This document shows, in pieces, positions 47,891 to 59,643 of a stretch of DNA of 64,000 nt. Under the pieces are notes generated by a model, which saw nothing but the letters and a program-made list of their open reading frames with translations, was not told where the DNA came from and ran no database searches. This DNA comes from Nymphaea colorata (taxonomy: Eukaryota > Streptophyta > Magnoliopsida > Nymphaeales > Nymphaeaceae): the NCBI RefSeq assembly GCF_008831285.2, contig NC_045143.1, positions 21,290,854 through 21,354,853 of the forward strand. The letters are read 5' to 3'. The position numbers and the translations under genes were made by a program. Within the stretch, counting starts at the first letter, position 1. Each line of letters begins with the position of its first letter.

Positions 47891-48885
47891 ATTCCGAGTT
47901 CTACATGTGCCACTGGGGAGAACTGACACATGCTCAAAGCATGAAGGTGCCAGGACAAAGGAGGCGAACTAGACTCACGCCTGGCAGGACACTGCCCTGA
48001 CTTTCGAGCTGGAATGGGAAAAGAGAACCTAGGTTGGTCTCTTCAAGCAAAAAATGCAGTTGATGTTGCCCACGCTAGCCAGGGCCAGCGACTGCATGCC
48101 AATCGAGGAGGGCATTCCATCACAGTGGAACCAAGGAATGCCCTCAACCGGTCATTACAACACTTGTCTCCTAATAGGCGGCAGGCATCGATGTAAGCAG
48201 CCGACGACCTGCTAGAAGAAGCCGAACCAGTGGCTGTTCCGGAGCTGCCAAAGAGAAGGCAAGGTGTGATTGTTACCTCTTCATCGCACAACCAGCCCTG
48301 TTACAGGCAACTCTCTATCTCCATTTTGTGCCAGGCAGTAGGACAACGCCTGCCAAGGAGACCCCAGCAACTGCGGTGAATGTAAAAGGATATGTCGGCG
48401 CTGATGGAGCAGTTTAGTATGTGAAGGCAGGTCTGCTCAAGCCATCTTGAGTCAGCTGGGGCTCGAATGGGGGTCAACATGGAGGGCCCTTCTGTGCTGC
48501 CTACAGACATTGGGAAAACAGGGTGCAGGGTCGATAGCTCCATGCAAGCCTATTTATTTTTATTGGATGGGGACCAGGCGTTGAACTTGACACTTGACAG
48601 CCCTCGATAAAGCGACTCAGCAAGGATTCCACCGACCTCGTTGAAAGAATAAATAGGATCCTTGAGGAGGGTGGTGAAAGGGTGACCATGTACGACTTGG
48701 GAACCAATGGCCCCATCATGAACGCCTTGAGTTTTGAGAGAACCACCTCATACCAAAGTAAGGGGGCAACCAGTGTGAGGCGAACAGATGGGCCAAGACT
48801 GCTGAGCTGGCCAGAGTGGACGACTAGCCCAAAGCTTAACAAACCACATCAATTCGGGTCAAGTAAGGGGAAGACACAATTTAGA
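47891..48885. other. GC-rich block of unknown origin
   Basis: About 1 kb is visibly richer in G and C than everything around it, with several overlapping broken frames (for example LVERINRILEEGGERVTMYD on the plus strand near 48625). There are no splice sites and no recognised family. It abuts the truncated copia element. An organellar insertion or an old gene or element fragment are possibilities. Confidence 0.35.
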
Positions 48886-48889
48886 TTTC

Positions 48890-49870
48890 AGCATTTGCAG
48901 CCACCAAATTCTACCGGATTCACTGGAGTGCATCATGGGCTAAAATCTATCATATTCTATTACTGTATGTTGATGATATCATTCTTACCAGAAATTCACA
49001 TTCATTTATAATGTCATTGCTCATCACAGTCAGACAACAATTTGCTATGAATGATCTAGGTGATCTGAATTACTTCTTGGGAATTCAAGTTGCAAGGACT
49101 TCCAATGGCTTGTTTATGCATCAGTCTAGATATGCTCAAGACATTATTTCTAGAGCACAAATGCAACAATGTAAAATAGTGAGCGCACCTATTACTATTG
49201 GTTCCAAATCTCCTGAGGAAATTGATCCTCCTTATTCCAATGCTGCCGCATATCAAAGTCTTGCAGGTGCACTTCAATACTTGACCCTTACACAGCCAGA
49301 TCTCTCCTATGCAGTAAATTTTGCATGCCAATTCATGCATGCCCCAACGATGAAGCATTTTCAAATCTTGAAACGCATTATACGATATGTTTGAGCCACG
49401 TTTGAATATGGTATCCAGTTCTATAAATCCCAAGATTTGACTCTCTGAGCGTACTCTGATGCAGACTGGGCAGGCTGTCCAGATACACGCCGATGGACTT
49501 CAAGATACTGCACATTTCTTGGTCCCAATTGTATATCCTGGAGCTCTAAGAAACAACTGACTGTTGCATGCTCGTCCTGTGAAGCTGAATACTGGTTCTC
49601 GCCAGAGCTGCTGCTGAAATTAAATGGCTTACCTTTATTTTACAAGATCTCGGCGTCTACCTCTCCAAAGCTCCAATTCTATTGAGTGACAACATTTTGG
49701 CACTACATACCACTACCAAAACAGTCTTTCATTCACATATGAAACATTTTGGAACTCGATTATCATTTTGTTTGTGAACAAGTTGCACTGGGAAATATGA
49801 ATACTCAATTCGTCACAACCGAAGGTCAGCTTGCAAATCTTTTTACCAAACCATTGTCTCAGCAATGATT
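48890..49870 (+). pseudogene. Copia RT C-terminal half and RNase H
   Basis: LLLYVDDIILTRNS (about 48958-49000) keeps the intact YVDD site. NDLGDLNYFLGIQVARTS and QPDLSYAVNFACQFMHAP follow to a stop at 49395. RNase H continues in shifted frames ([13 protein letters not shown] at 49459-49497, SCEAEY near 49580, LSDN near 49685). The N-terminal RT fingers are missing, and stops and shifts break the RNase H. Confidence 0.85.
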
Positions 49871-49896
49871 CAGCATGTTGGCTTAATCCTTCGGTT

Positions 49897-49905
49897 AAGG
49901 GGGGA
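49897..49905 (+). other. Polypurine tract
   Basis: AAGGGGGGA precedes the LTR start TGATAACACACC. Confidence 0.75.
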
Positions 49906-50494
49906 TGATAACACACCAACTCACTCCAGAAAATCAGGTGCATCTTCAACAGTTCATAACTCCAGGAGATCAGGCATGGATCATAACTGCAGGAAATCTG
50001 GCGTAACTAATATGTCAGAAAATAAAATAAGCCACGAGAGTCAAGGAATTAAAACACATCTTGATAAGGCTCCAGCAATAAATCAGTATTCCAGCAAATT
50101 AAGAGCAATAAATATGGAAGCAAAGCCAATCGGACAAGCAACAAAAATGCCTCTTCACGATGATGAAAGATTTTGGGAGAATGTCAGTTTCTCCTATTCA
50201 AAACCAAAAAGAAATTCAAGCAAACAGACTGTACGCCCATGGAAACTGATTCAAATTCGAATCAGGCATAGCAATGTATAAATACTGTGCTAAGGGAACC
50301 AGATCATCATGAAATTGATGACTGAGTTGTGGAGTTGGAATTTTTCTTCCGAACTACATTAATTTCTTTTGTTCATCATCTTCATCCTTCTTTCTCTTTT
50401 ACACAATTAACTTTATGCCAAAGTACTTGACAATGTTAGAGCGGCAGAATGCAGCATTTTCAAAGATCAGAACGCAGTATCCTGCGAACTAGAG
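49906..50494 (+). repeat. 3' LTR of the truncated copia element (right end approximate)
   Basis: Starts TGATAACACACC. Contains the promoter-like TATAAATA at 50277-50284 and a pyrimidine-rich leader at 50340-50400. No second LTR is present to fix its end. Confidence 0.65.
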
Positions 50495-51050
50495 TCAAGA
50501 AGAGCAATCTTGCTCTCTGTCTCCCTCTTGGGTAACACGTCTATTTTTATTTTTCTTTAGTCCATGTCTTAATTGATGAAGTTTCTTCAAGAATTCGTGT
50601 GGCATCTATGGATTTTCCTTGGCATATTTATGAACGCAGGAAAATTGGTCTCATTTCATACCCTCTTGTTGGGTTTTCCTAGGGTAAAAAGGCATGTCCT
50701 GGAGAGTTCCATTTGTTTGTTAGGAAATGGAATTAATTCCTGTTGTGACTTGAAGAATTAAGAGTTTTCAGTGGAAAGGTAAGCTACTTAAATCTGTTTG
50801 TCAAGTGTAGTTTCCTGAAAGACGATTTCAGTTTTGATATTTGAGCTATTTCTTTTTGTATAAAAAGTTTGTCCACTGTACAGCTGTGCCAAACACTTGA
50901 ATATTGAGCTGCAACCTTGGGAAGATTGTATTTATGGTTATGGTATATTAAATGTAAAATACTTAGTCATCAGTGTTTAACCACCGATAATATTCGCATG
51001 TGAAACTGATTTATTAGCAAGTAGCTTATGATGCAGACTCTTTACAAGTG
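50495..51050. repeat. Diverged ~550-bp host duplication, copy 1
   Basis: From GAGTCAAGAAGAGCAATCTT to TAGCTTATGATGCAGACTCT. It matches 52974-53495 at roughly 75-80% by eye and includes a conserved splice-donor-like GTAAGCTACTTAAAT at 50779. Confidence 0.8.
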
Positions 51051-51078
51051 GTTGTTTACTGTTTAAGCATTGTGCTTT

Positions 51079-51345
51079 CAACGGCCAAAGACTAAAATAC
51101 CACTTCTTCTTTTCTCTTTGACTTTCTCTCTCACATTTCTCTTGGAAAAATCAAATGGTCACGTGCCTACCAATTTCTCTCTTTCTAAATCAGTCTTTTT
51201 TCATTTTTTTCCAAGATATCAGCTATTTCCATTTTTTTTAACGGCCAAAGACTAAAACATAACTTTTCTCTCTTTGAATTTCTCTCAAACTTTTATCCTG
51301 TAAAAATCAAATGGTCAAGTGCGTACCAATTTCACTCACTCTCTC
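51079..51345. repeat. Tandem duplication of a ~100-bp pyrimidine-rich segment
   Basis: ACGGCCAAAGACTAAAA begins at 51081 and 51241, offset 160 bp. Both copies continue through AAATCAAATGGTCA and a TACCAATTTC motif. Confidence 0.8.
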
Positions 51346-52973
51346 TCTATCTCTATCTCTCTATATATATATATGTATGGAAAAAGCAGAGAGGGAAAAA
51401 GAGAATGAATCTCGAGTTCTTTTAATATGAAAATTTGATTGTATTAATCTTTCATCTCATCCTCCTCCTTATATATCAAAATTAAACAAAGGGAGAAAAA
51501 GGCTGGTATACCAATAAGAATGACTTTGAGAATTAGTGGAAGAGCAGCCTGCTCATGGTTTTCATTCATTTGGCTTTTTTTCTAAAAGCAGCCACATAGA
51601 TGTGTTTGAGATGTTTTAAGAAATGTTGAGTGTTTAGTTGTATAAATTAATTTATAACTTGAAAAGGCTACATATTTTTTATTCTTATAAATGTTGATCT
51701 ATTGCAATGGACGTTGGTGATTTCTTTGTCTTGTAAAATTGGAAATTCCGGACGTCGAGTGCTTATTTTAATCACTAAATAAATGGCCATATGTTTGCGA
51801 TATAGAAGAGTTTTGACAAAATATAACTATAAAATTTGTAAAATAAAGCAAATACTGTTAAGCAGTCGGTGGGCAAAAGAAGGGTTTCTATTAAGAAATT
51901 GAAAATGTGAAGGCACTTTTCAAAATTACAGCAAGTTATCAAGGACGACATGAAAATTTTCTATAATAACCCCGCCAACCCTAAGGTTCACCCAAAATTT
52001 CCTGCAAAAAGCAAGAAGATGGGAAGAGAGAGAGAGAGCATCAGAGCACTGACACGTAGACCAGGGCGGTGGGCCGAGCCGCCATGGGGTACCCGGGACC
52101 CAGGCCAGCTGACACAAGCAGCCTTGCCGATTAGTAATTTTTTTTGTCGGTCTTGTTTTTAAAATTATTTTGAGAGCCTGAGATTGATTGAAACTTAGGT
52201 ACTGATCATATTTGGTGTGTATGAATTTAGTTCTTTCTTGCTCTTCTTTTTCGGTGTCCTTCATCTCAATCGACTGATTGAGTTGATAAGCCTAGTAGTT
52301 GTTTCTTGCTTGATCTTTTTCGAGAAACTCTGTTGAAGAATGTTTGGGATTTCTAGGTCCGTTGGGCTTCAGGTGACTGGATTTGTGGAAGACCATTCAG
52401 TATGCCCATGGATTGGATGTATTCATGATTGTTTTGTTCCTTCTCGTTCTAATTTCTTGACATGAAATTTTTTTTCCAACTTCGTCTGTTTTGGTGTGTA
52501 ACTCTGGGATTTCTGGTTGGATTGTTGGTTTCGGTGATAGAGTTGCTGGATGATCATTTAGTGTGTGATGCATTAGAATTTTCAAATTCTCCTTTGGATT
52601 CACACTCTTGAATTCATTGATGTTGTCCGTTTTTGTTATAGCTTTGTGCATTGTTTGTGCCATCTTCCATGGATTGATCACTCAATCTCTATTCAATATG
52701 TTTGTTCAGGAGAGGACCGTTTGTCTTTGATAACGTCATGTCTTGTGATCTGTTCCTCTGACATTTTGTTTGACAATCTTCTTAGGGCTGGCAGTGAATA
52801 TTGCAACTTTCTGCTCTCTCTCTCCCTGAAATTTCTCCCAGCTCACTTGGTGATTATTTAGTGCCTTATCCACTTTCAAATAACTTAGTGGGCAAAATGT
52901 GATAATTCCAAAATGGCAAGAAAGCAACATTTTTAGATAGATGAAGGCAGAAACCCGGGAAATACTTAAGGAG
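51346..52973. other. AT-rich, intron-like DNA
   Basis: No gene was recognised. A GC-rich patch at 52040-52130 shows no coding similarity. Confidence 0.35.
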
Positions 52974-53500
52974 TCAAGAAGAGCAATCTTGCTCTCCGTC
53001 TTACTCAATGTAAACCTTCTCTATGTTTATTTTTCATTAGTTCTTTCATAATTGAAGTTTTTTCAAGAATTGTATGGCATCTTGGGTTTTCCTTGGCATT
53101 TTACGAACTTCATAAAATTTGTCTAATTGCTAACCCTCTTTTTGGTTTTCCTTGGGTAAAAAAGGGTGTTTCGGAGATTTATTTGTTATGAAATAGAATT
53201 AATTCTTGTTGAGATTGAAGAATTAGGATTTTTCAGTGGATAGGTAAGCTACTTAAATGTATTTGCTGAAATCCCTTCCTGATTTCAGTTTTATATTTGA
53301 GTTATTACTTTACTATAAAACGTTTTTCAATCGTACAACTGTGGCAAATAATTGAATATTGGTTGCAGTCTGGGTAAACTGTCCTTTATGGTTATGGATG
53401 TTAAATGCAAATACTTGGTCACCAGTGTTTAAACAAACTCAAGGTTCTCATGTGGCAACTGATTTATTATCTAATAGCTTATGATGCAGACACTTTGTTT
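52974..53500. repeat. Diverged ~550-bp host duplication, copy 2
   Basis: Same order of blocks as 50495-51050, including GTAAGCTACTTAAAT at 53244 and TAGCTTATGATGCAGACACT at its end. Confidence 0.8.
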
Positions 53501-56500
53501 TTGTTGTCATCATTTTCAACGAATGTGTGAGCAATACCATTTTATGATGGCATTGCAAGTGGGTGTTTCTGTTTTGGCAAAATATAACTATAATGTTTTT
53601 TCAACTGTTATGCACATAACGACTTTTGATCCTACCATGACTCACATCGGTCAGGACCATCTAATATCACAATAGGCCCAGTCCTCTTTGTAGTTGAAAG
53701 GTTAACTTCTTTCTTGAAATGGTTGATCCCTCCCTGCACTTGTTGAGCATGTGAAAACCATTTTGAATTCTAATTAGATTTTACTTTTTGTTTCAATTAT
53801 GAAATCAAGATCACAATTTTTACCACATCTACGTCCTGATACGACGTCCCAACAACCAAATAGATACACCCTTTGCCAGACCAAAGAAAAAACCATTGTT
53901 CAAGGCATCTTATGGGGGTTTTCCTTTTCACATATGAGGGACTCTGGTCATTTCACATTAACAAAATCAGTTCCCACTTACTCCCCTGGCCTTTCCTAGC
54001 CACTCTTCGTCTCGGATCCCTCCTCCCCACCCCATCTGGTGGGCACCATGGCCAGCTGCTCCACCCATCGGCCGGAGTCGTACTTGCTCTACTGATGACC
54101 ATGCGTTGAGTTTGAACGACCAAGTTCACCATCGACAAGATGACTTCTCGGCCTTTGATCAGCTTGGTATTTTAGTGGTGGTTGATTTGCATCCCAACCT
54201 TCGCTCTTAACACTTTCTTGTTAAACAAAAGGCCTCTTTGGTTCTTGGTCCATATTTATCAGCTTATCAAGTAATATTACTAACCCAAATCATGAGCTTT
54301 TCTTGGAGTGAATCCACTTAATTTCAGACCATCCATTTTAAACACTGTTTCACAAGTGTTAATCCAAAAACTATTTTGTTGGCCAGTCAAGTTAAGGGCC
54401 AGTCAAAATATTTGCCAAAAAAATGGTACCGAATTGGTCAATCTCCGTGAGAATTGAAAAGGAATGAATATTAAAAGTAATTGGAAAATGATAATATAAA
54501 ACAAGAATTGCACTATTTAGAATGAAGTAATTTTCATCTCAGATGTATATATACATTTTATCTATTTTGTAATTTTTTTTATAGTTAAGACAGGTGTGTT
54601 CCTCCTAGACGCACCATAATCATTAATTTTGGTCTTCTTATTTTCAATCATTGCTTAGTACTAAATTGTAGCATGAAAATGACAAAAGAGGGGCTTGGCC
54701 CGGTCCAGTTAAATTTTAATAAAAAATATATAAGAAAAATATTATATATATGCATTTATTTATTTAAAATTAATTAAAAATTGTCGAGCCTGGCCAAGCC
54801 GGGTGCCCAATTCTATCTAGACATAATGTGTGTGCCATTATTGCATTTTACATCTTGATTTTTTACATTACCTGGTGGTTGATTTCTAGAATAAGTCTAT
54901 GTTGTTATCCCCGCCTGTTTGATTGTCACATCAAGATTGGGTGTTTTTGAAGCCGACGCTTTGTGCCTGTGTCAAAACAATAATTTGATCAGGACAGTAT
55001 TTTACTGTGTTCTCGATTTTCCAGTACCATAAGGAAAGCTTGAATTTTGGACGACAAAGCCTTGCTTCGAATGGCCTTTGATTTTTCAGATACTACCTAT
55101 TGAAAAGTTAGCTTATTTTTATTGAAAAAAAATGTGATAAACCTTGTACTTTAATACAAGAATATGTTGTTATAGCTGCAAAATTGTCTGCAAATATGAT
55201 TGAACAAACCAGCAGACTTGATATATACATCATTGGACCAATCTGTAATGTGTCCGAACCGTGGGAGTGAAGCATTCCGTGTCCCAACCACGGAATCAAA
55301 ACGAACTCCGTGTCCTAACCACGGTTGATCTATTTCACTTATTATCAGTGCTTCCATGGCATTCTCTTATTGTTTCAGCTCCACCTTGATCGTCCGATTC
55401 CAGTGCTGCAAACTCTCTGCTCAATACCACATGATGTAAGAGTGGTTTAATAGAGGTGGAAATTTATGAGGATCTATCCATACTCACCTTTGGTATTCTG
55501 AGTTCGTGCTCATGACCGTGGTCGTTGGCTGAGGAGGTCATTCGTCTTCATTCTTCTCTTTGTGCACTATGGTAGGAGCCAGTATAAGTCTTATATATTC
55601 ATTTTTATGCTTGAGCATGTGCATCTGAAGGCTAGTATTACTTCAAAACTCCAACAGTTGGTATTAAAGACAAGTTCTACACTCCTGTGTATCATGTACT
55701 GTTTGTTTGTTATTGAGAGAGAGGACGGCAGATTGTCACTGGCCATTTTGAAACTCTCGCTCTCGCGCTCTTGCACACTCTCTGTCCCTGCATTCCCTCT
55801 CCCTCTTGTAACTCTTTAGTATTTTAAAATAAAATAAGAAGGGGTTGCTAGCGAGGTTGCCTGGACAACAAAGAATATTCTCATTAATAAGAGTGGTGAT
55901 GTAGAAGCTACAGAATAACTAAAAAGAGTAAAAGCTTCATAATAAGTCTATCCTCTCCTCGCATTCTTTTCTATTGGTGGGGAAAGAGCATGAAAAAAAG
56001 AGATTCGGCACCTGTGGCTGTGGCCAGGTTTCGTGGTACCTGTGGCTGTATCTTCAACTCAAGCCTGACAAAACAAAAGAGAAGAAACCAATCCACGTTA
56101 GTCACATCATCCAAACATGAGATTCTGCATTCTCAGCAGAGGCAACAAAAAATCAAAAAAAAAAAAAAGAAAACCACAATTGAAACAACTGAAAAGATGA
56201 AGGAAACCCTACGTTCCTTCTGTCACATGTGACAATCAAGCAAATCAACAACACATGAGAAATCCAGACATTAATCCACAGAATTAATGCCGGAGCTAAT
56301 AAATATGTTGGGCAAAATGTGAGGGTCAAAGTGAAACAAAGACATTAATCCACAAAAGAAAACAACTAACATGCGGCCACCTTAAACAAAAATTTCAAGA
56401 AAAAGCCCATATCCCCCTTAATATGCGGCCAGATTTCTCAAGCTCTTCCTTTGCCTTCTACCAAGAGTTGGTCACCTGTGCATCCCCTATTCTCGCACTC

Positions 56501-57063
56501 ATCCAATTGATCTGGCTGCAAGCAGATTACATTTCATGGCCAATTTAAGAGTGAGACTGGCCAGATTCTAATTAATTTTTAATATTTCTTGAAATTTTTA
56601 TTAACCATATATTTTCACTTATTTTCGACAAATATTGGAAAACCAAACTCCTATTCGATTGAGTGAACCAGAAATTCGGAGGCAGAGGAGATGAACAACA
56701 ACATGACGATGGTGAGTGAGCAACCAGCAAACTGAGCAAGGAGAAATGCCAGAAAACGAGCAACAAAGCAGGTGAATCATGGATTTTTTGATGAAACAGA
56801 AAAATTTGGGAAGCAATGACAGAGTTGAGGAACCTTTCTTCTTCTTCGCCTCTTCTGTCAGCGACAATCGGTCATTGTGATGGATGCTTGACATCAGTGC
56901 ATGCTGCAATGGCAAGGGCCACAGGGATGAGCGGAAGGTGATTTTCGCCAAAAGGGGGCGAGGGATTGGCTTTATTGTCACAAGTAACATGTCTTTTTTA
57001 CGTTGAGAATTCAAAGGATCTACAAACCGATCCTAATGGCTCGATCCTAATTCCAGTTTCCAA
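53501..57063. other. Intergenic DNA, no gene assigned
   Basis: GC-richer patches at 53970-54130 and 56640-57000 hold open frames of up to 131 codons (minus strand) with no recognisable similarity. A short motif CCGTGTCC(C/T)AACCACGG is repeated at 55279-55325. Confidence 0.35.
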
Positions 57064-57077
57064 CATTTCTTGTAGTG
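57064..57077. other. CACTA-type transposon end motif
   Basis: CATTTCTTGTAGTG reverse-complements to CACTACAAGAAATG, the typical CACTA terminus. The opposite end was not found. Confidence 0.4.
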
Positions 57078-57954
57078 AGTACTCACCGGTGGAAACCATG
57101 ATGGATCGGGAGGGAGAGAAAGAGAGAGATAATATAGAGGCAGAGAGAGAGGCGATGCATTAGAGGCGATTTGGTCTAAGACCCTAAAAGGCAAGAAGGA
57201 AGTTGATATGGAAGAGCAATCAACACACACGAGGGTAGCACGAGAGAAATCCAACCGACATAATCTGCCTTTTTAAGACATTATGTCCAAACAAGAATCT
57301 GAAGCCTCCAATTGATGTGGTTATAGAAAACAGAACTTTCCAACAGCATATCCAACTAATCTTTCTGGAGTACTAGAAGGCGCAAGTAAAAGAAAGACGC
57401 CACAGCGAGATGAATAGGAGCAAAATGCAATCATTCCGACCTCTCTGTTTTGTCATGCATTCAATCTTTTGTTGTTTAAAAGAATGGCAAATCCTACATT
57501 TACATTACGCTTCTGCAACTTAACTGGTGGGTTTGAGGGGAGAAAGAGAAAGAGAGAGAAAAAAGGTGGAAAAGGTTATCGCGCAACTGTGGTTCACACA
57601 AATATGCAAATGGCTTGGGTGGGAAAACTCATTCTTGTCCTGACCAAATGTAGAGGTTATTCTCTACAGTTCTCATCCTAAAGTATTGGTCGTAGGGCAT
57701 AAACAAAATATTGTAGTGACAGTGTGCTAGCATGAATTGTATTTGTACATGCCTGCAGTTGAGACACTATTTCTTGTTTAGATAGTCTATCAAAACTGGG
57801 TTCTGAAATGCAATATATATTATGTTGTGACCATCATGAAATATACATATGTGACATTATGCATAGTATCTTAATATGGAGATGGTTAACATAGTCATGC
57901 CCACCTCTCCGTTTAACATGTAAATTTGACAATAGAAACTCTTTTTGCAGACAC

Positions 57955-58420
57955 ATTTTATTTGAATGAATAATAAAACGAATCCTATAGTTGCTTTATT
58001 GCAATCTGGTTTGTTTTACTATTTATGACCTCTTTGAAAACGTCTTTTTATCGTAAAACCAGTTCATATAGTATGATTGTTGCATTTAATTTTTTGGAGT
58101 GCTTCTTGCCTACTTGTAAGCATGTTATTACTTGAGTCTATCATAAAATAAATCATGTAGTTGTGTTATCGCATGATTTTTTGTTCTTATCGCATTCTTG
58201 TAAACCCAAATTAATTTTAGGATATCATAAAATGAATATTCATTTGCATTATTAGAATCCATTTTGTTGACTGCTTATTGCCTTTTATTAAGCACCATGT
58301 TATCGTAAAACCAATCCATACAATGATATTATTGCTTTTAATTTTTCTAAGTTTTATTACATCATTGTAAACACTATTTTATTTGACCTATTGTTTTTGT
58401 ACACAAATCCTACAATTGTG
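57955..58420. repeat. Five-copy ~85-bp tandem array
   Basis: Units begin ATCGTAAAACCA or ATCATAAAAT near 58050, 58140, 58224 and 58302, with a diverged one near 57968. Shared theme: ATCGTAAAACCAATCCAT, then TGTAAACA near the end of the unit. Confidence 0.75.
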
Positions 58421-59531
58421 TAGCAAATATAGTAGGCTCAATCAAGAGCTCGGAGTGCCTTGTAATTTGCAACCCAGATTCACACCCAACCTGCACCTTA
58501 TTGATTTCAATTTTTTTTATCAAATTCGATATTATAAATATATTATGATAATAAATTAATAATTATAATAAATAACCTCATTGCACTGCCACACCACAAT
58601 TTTTTGAGATGTATCGCACTGGTACCGGCACTGACACCCATACCCCGCGCACCGGTGACATAGCAAAACACCCTCAAAGAAAGAAATGTAGAAGAAACTT
58701 GAGGGGGTGAGAGAAAGAAAAAATAATACTTGTTGTTGTTGGTTTTACTGCCGCTGCTCAAGCTCCGGTGTGCTCACCGATCGCCACAGATAGCTGGGGA
58801 CTTTTTGTTGCTCAACATAAAGCCCTTACAAATAGAAGGCAACGAACAAGATTCAAAGAGTGAGGAGAGATAAAATGGGAGAAGGAAAGAGAAAGAAGTC
58901 TACAAAAAGCTACTTATACTTGTCTTGGGAAATTTGATGTTGACCCATTGTTTTCTACACAATTATAGTGAAGACCCTTTTATTTTTTCAATTATTATCC
59001 TACAACCTTTTGGGTTTCAGTAGGGGTCTGGTTGACTCGCACTTTGTAAAAAAATAATTTCAGGACCCAACCAAGAAAGATTTTAGTTGCACAGAGTAAA
59101 GTAAAGACGATGTTCAGAATGTCTTATACATGCAGCTCTCACTGCATTACAAATCGTGCTCCTTCATGATAAAATTCATTGTAACGTAACAATTACATTA
59201 TAGAATGTAGCTGCATGTGTATACATCAATATTGAAGATCTATCTCACTACAGAAAGTCCCCGTACATTGGATTTAAAAATAGTTTAACACAGTTTTTTT
59301 TAATTGAACTATAAAAAAGTAACGTATATATGTTTTCCCAATCACTACATTCGACGTCAATGTATTTAAATCTAAAACCAAACCAACAATGTTTTCAATG
59401 TTAAGAGACACTGCTCCACAAATTAAATGAGAAAAATAAGACAACTCCTTTTGCGAAACACCAAATGTCCACCCAACTTTTCCTTCTATTTTTCAAACAA
59501 ACGCTTGATTGCATCAAAAGTATTGAAGTAA
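58421..59531. other. Intergenic DNA, no gene seen
   Basis: Contains a CACTACAGAAAGT motif at about 59248-59262, a possible CACTA-like end without a partner. Confidence 0.35.
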
Positions 59532-59643
59532 TCACCCAAATGATGAAATTATCCCTTCAGGTGAGCAGGATTTTACCCACCGCCTGAAAGAAGGCAAAGC
59601 ACTAAAAAATATTAGTCACCCAAATGATGAAATTATCCCTTCA
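59532..59643. repeat. Perfect 28-bp direct repeat
   Basis: The 28 bases at 59532-59559 (TCACCCAAATGATGAAATTA...) recur exactly at 59616-59643, offset 84 bp. Confidence 0.9.

Larger units (their letters stand above)
48886..50494 (+). mobile_element. 5'-truncated Ty1/copia element
   Basis: It begins just before the RT active site and runs through RNase H to a polypurine tract and one LTR. The 5' LTR, gag, protease and integrase are missing. It differs in sequence from the copia element at 9011-13855, so it is another family. The right end is uncertain. The LTR must stop before 50495, where a duplicated host segment begins. Confidence 0.8.

Noticed and set aside
48501-48842. 113-codon minus-strand open frame in the GC-rich block
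   Set aside because: No similarity recognised. High GC alone lengthens chance frames.
52040-52135. GC-rich patch as a relative of the LARD LTR
   Set aside because: Only a loose similarity of CC/GG words to 31960-32030; no continuous match.
56619-57014. 131-codon minus-strand open frame as a gene
   Set aside because: No recognisable domain and no splice or promoter context. Kept only as unassigned.
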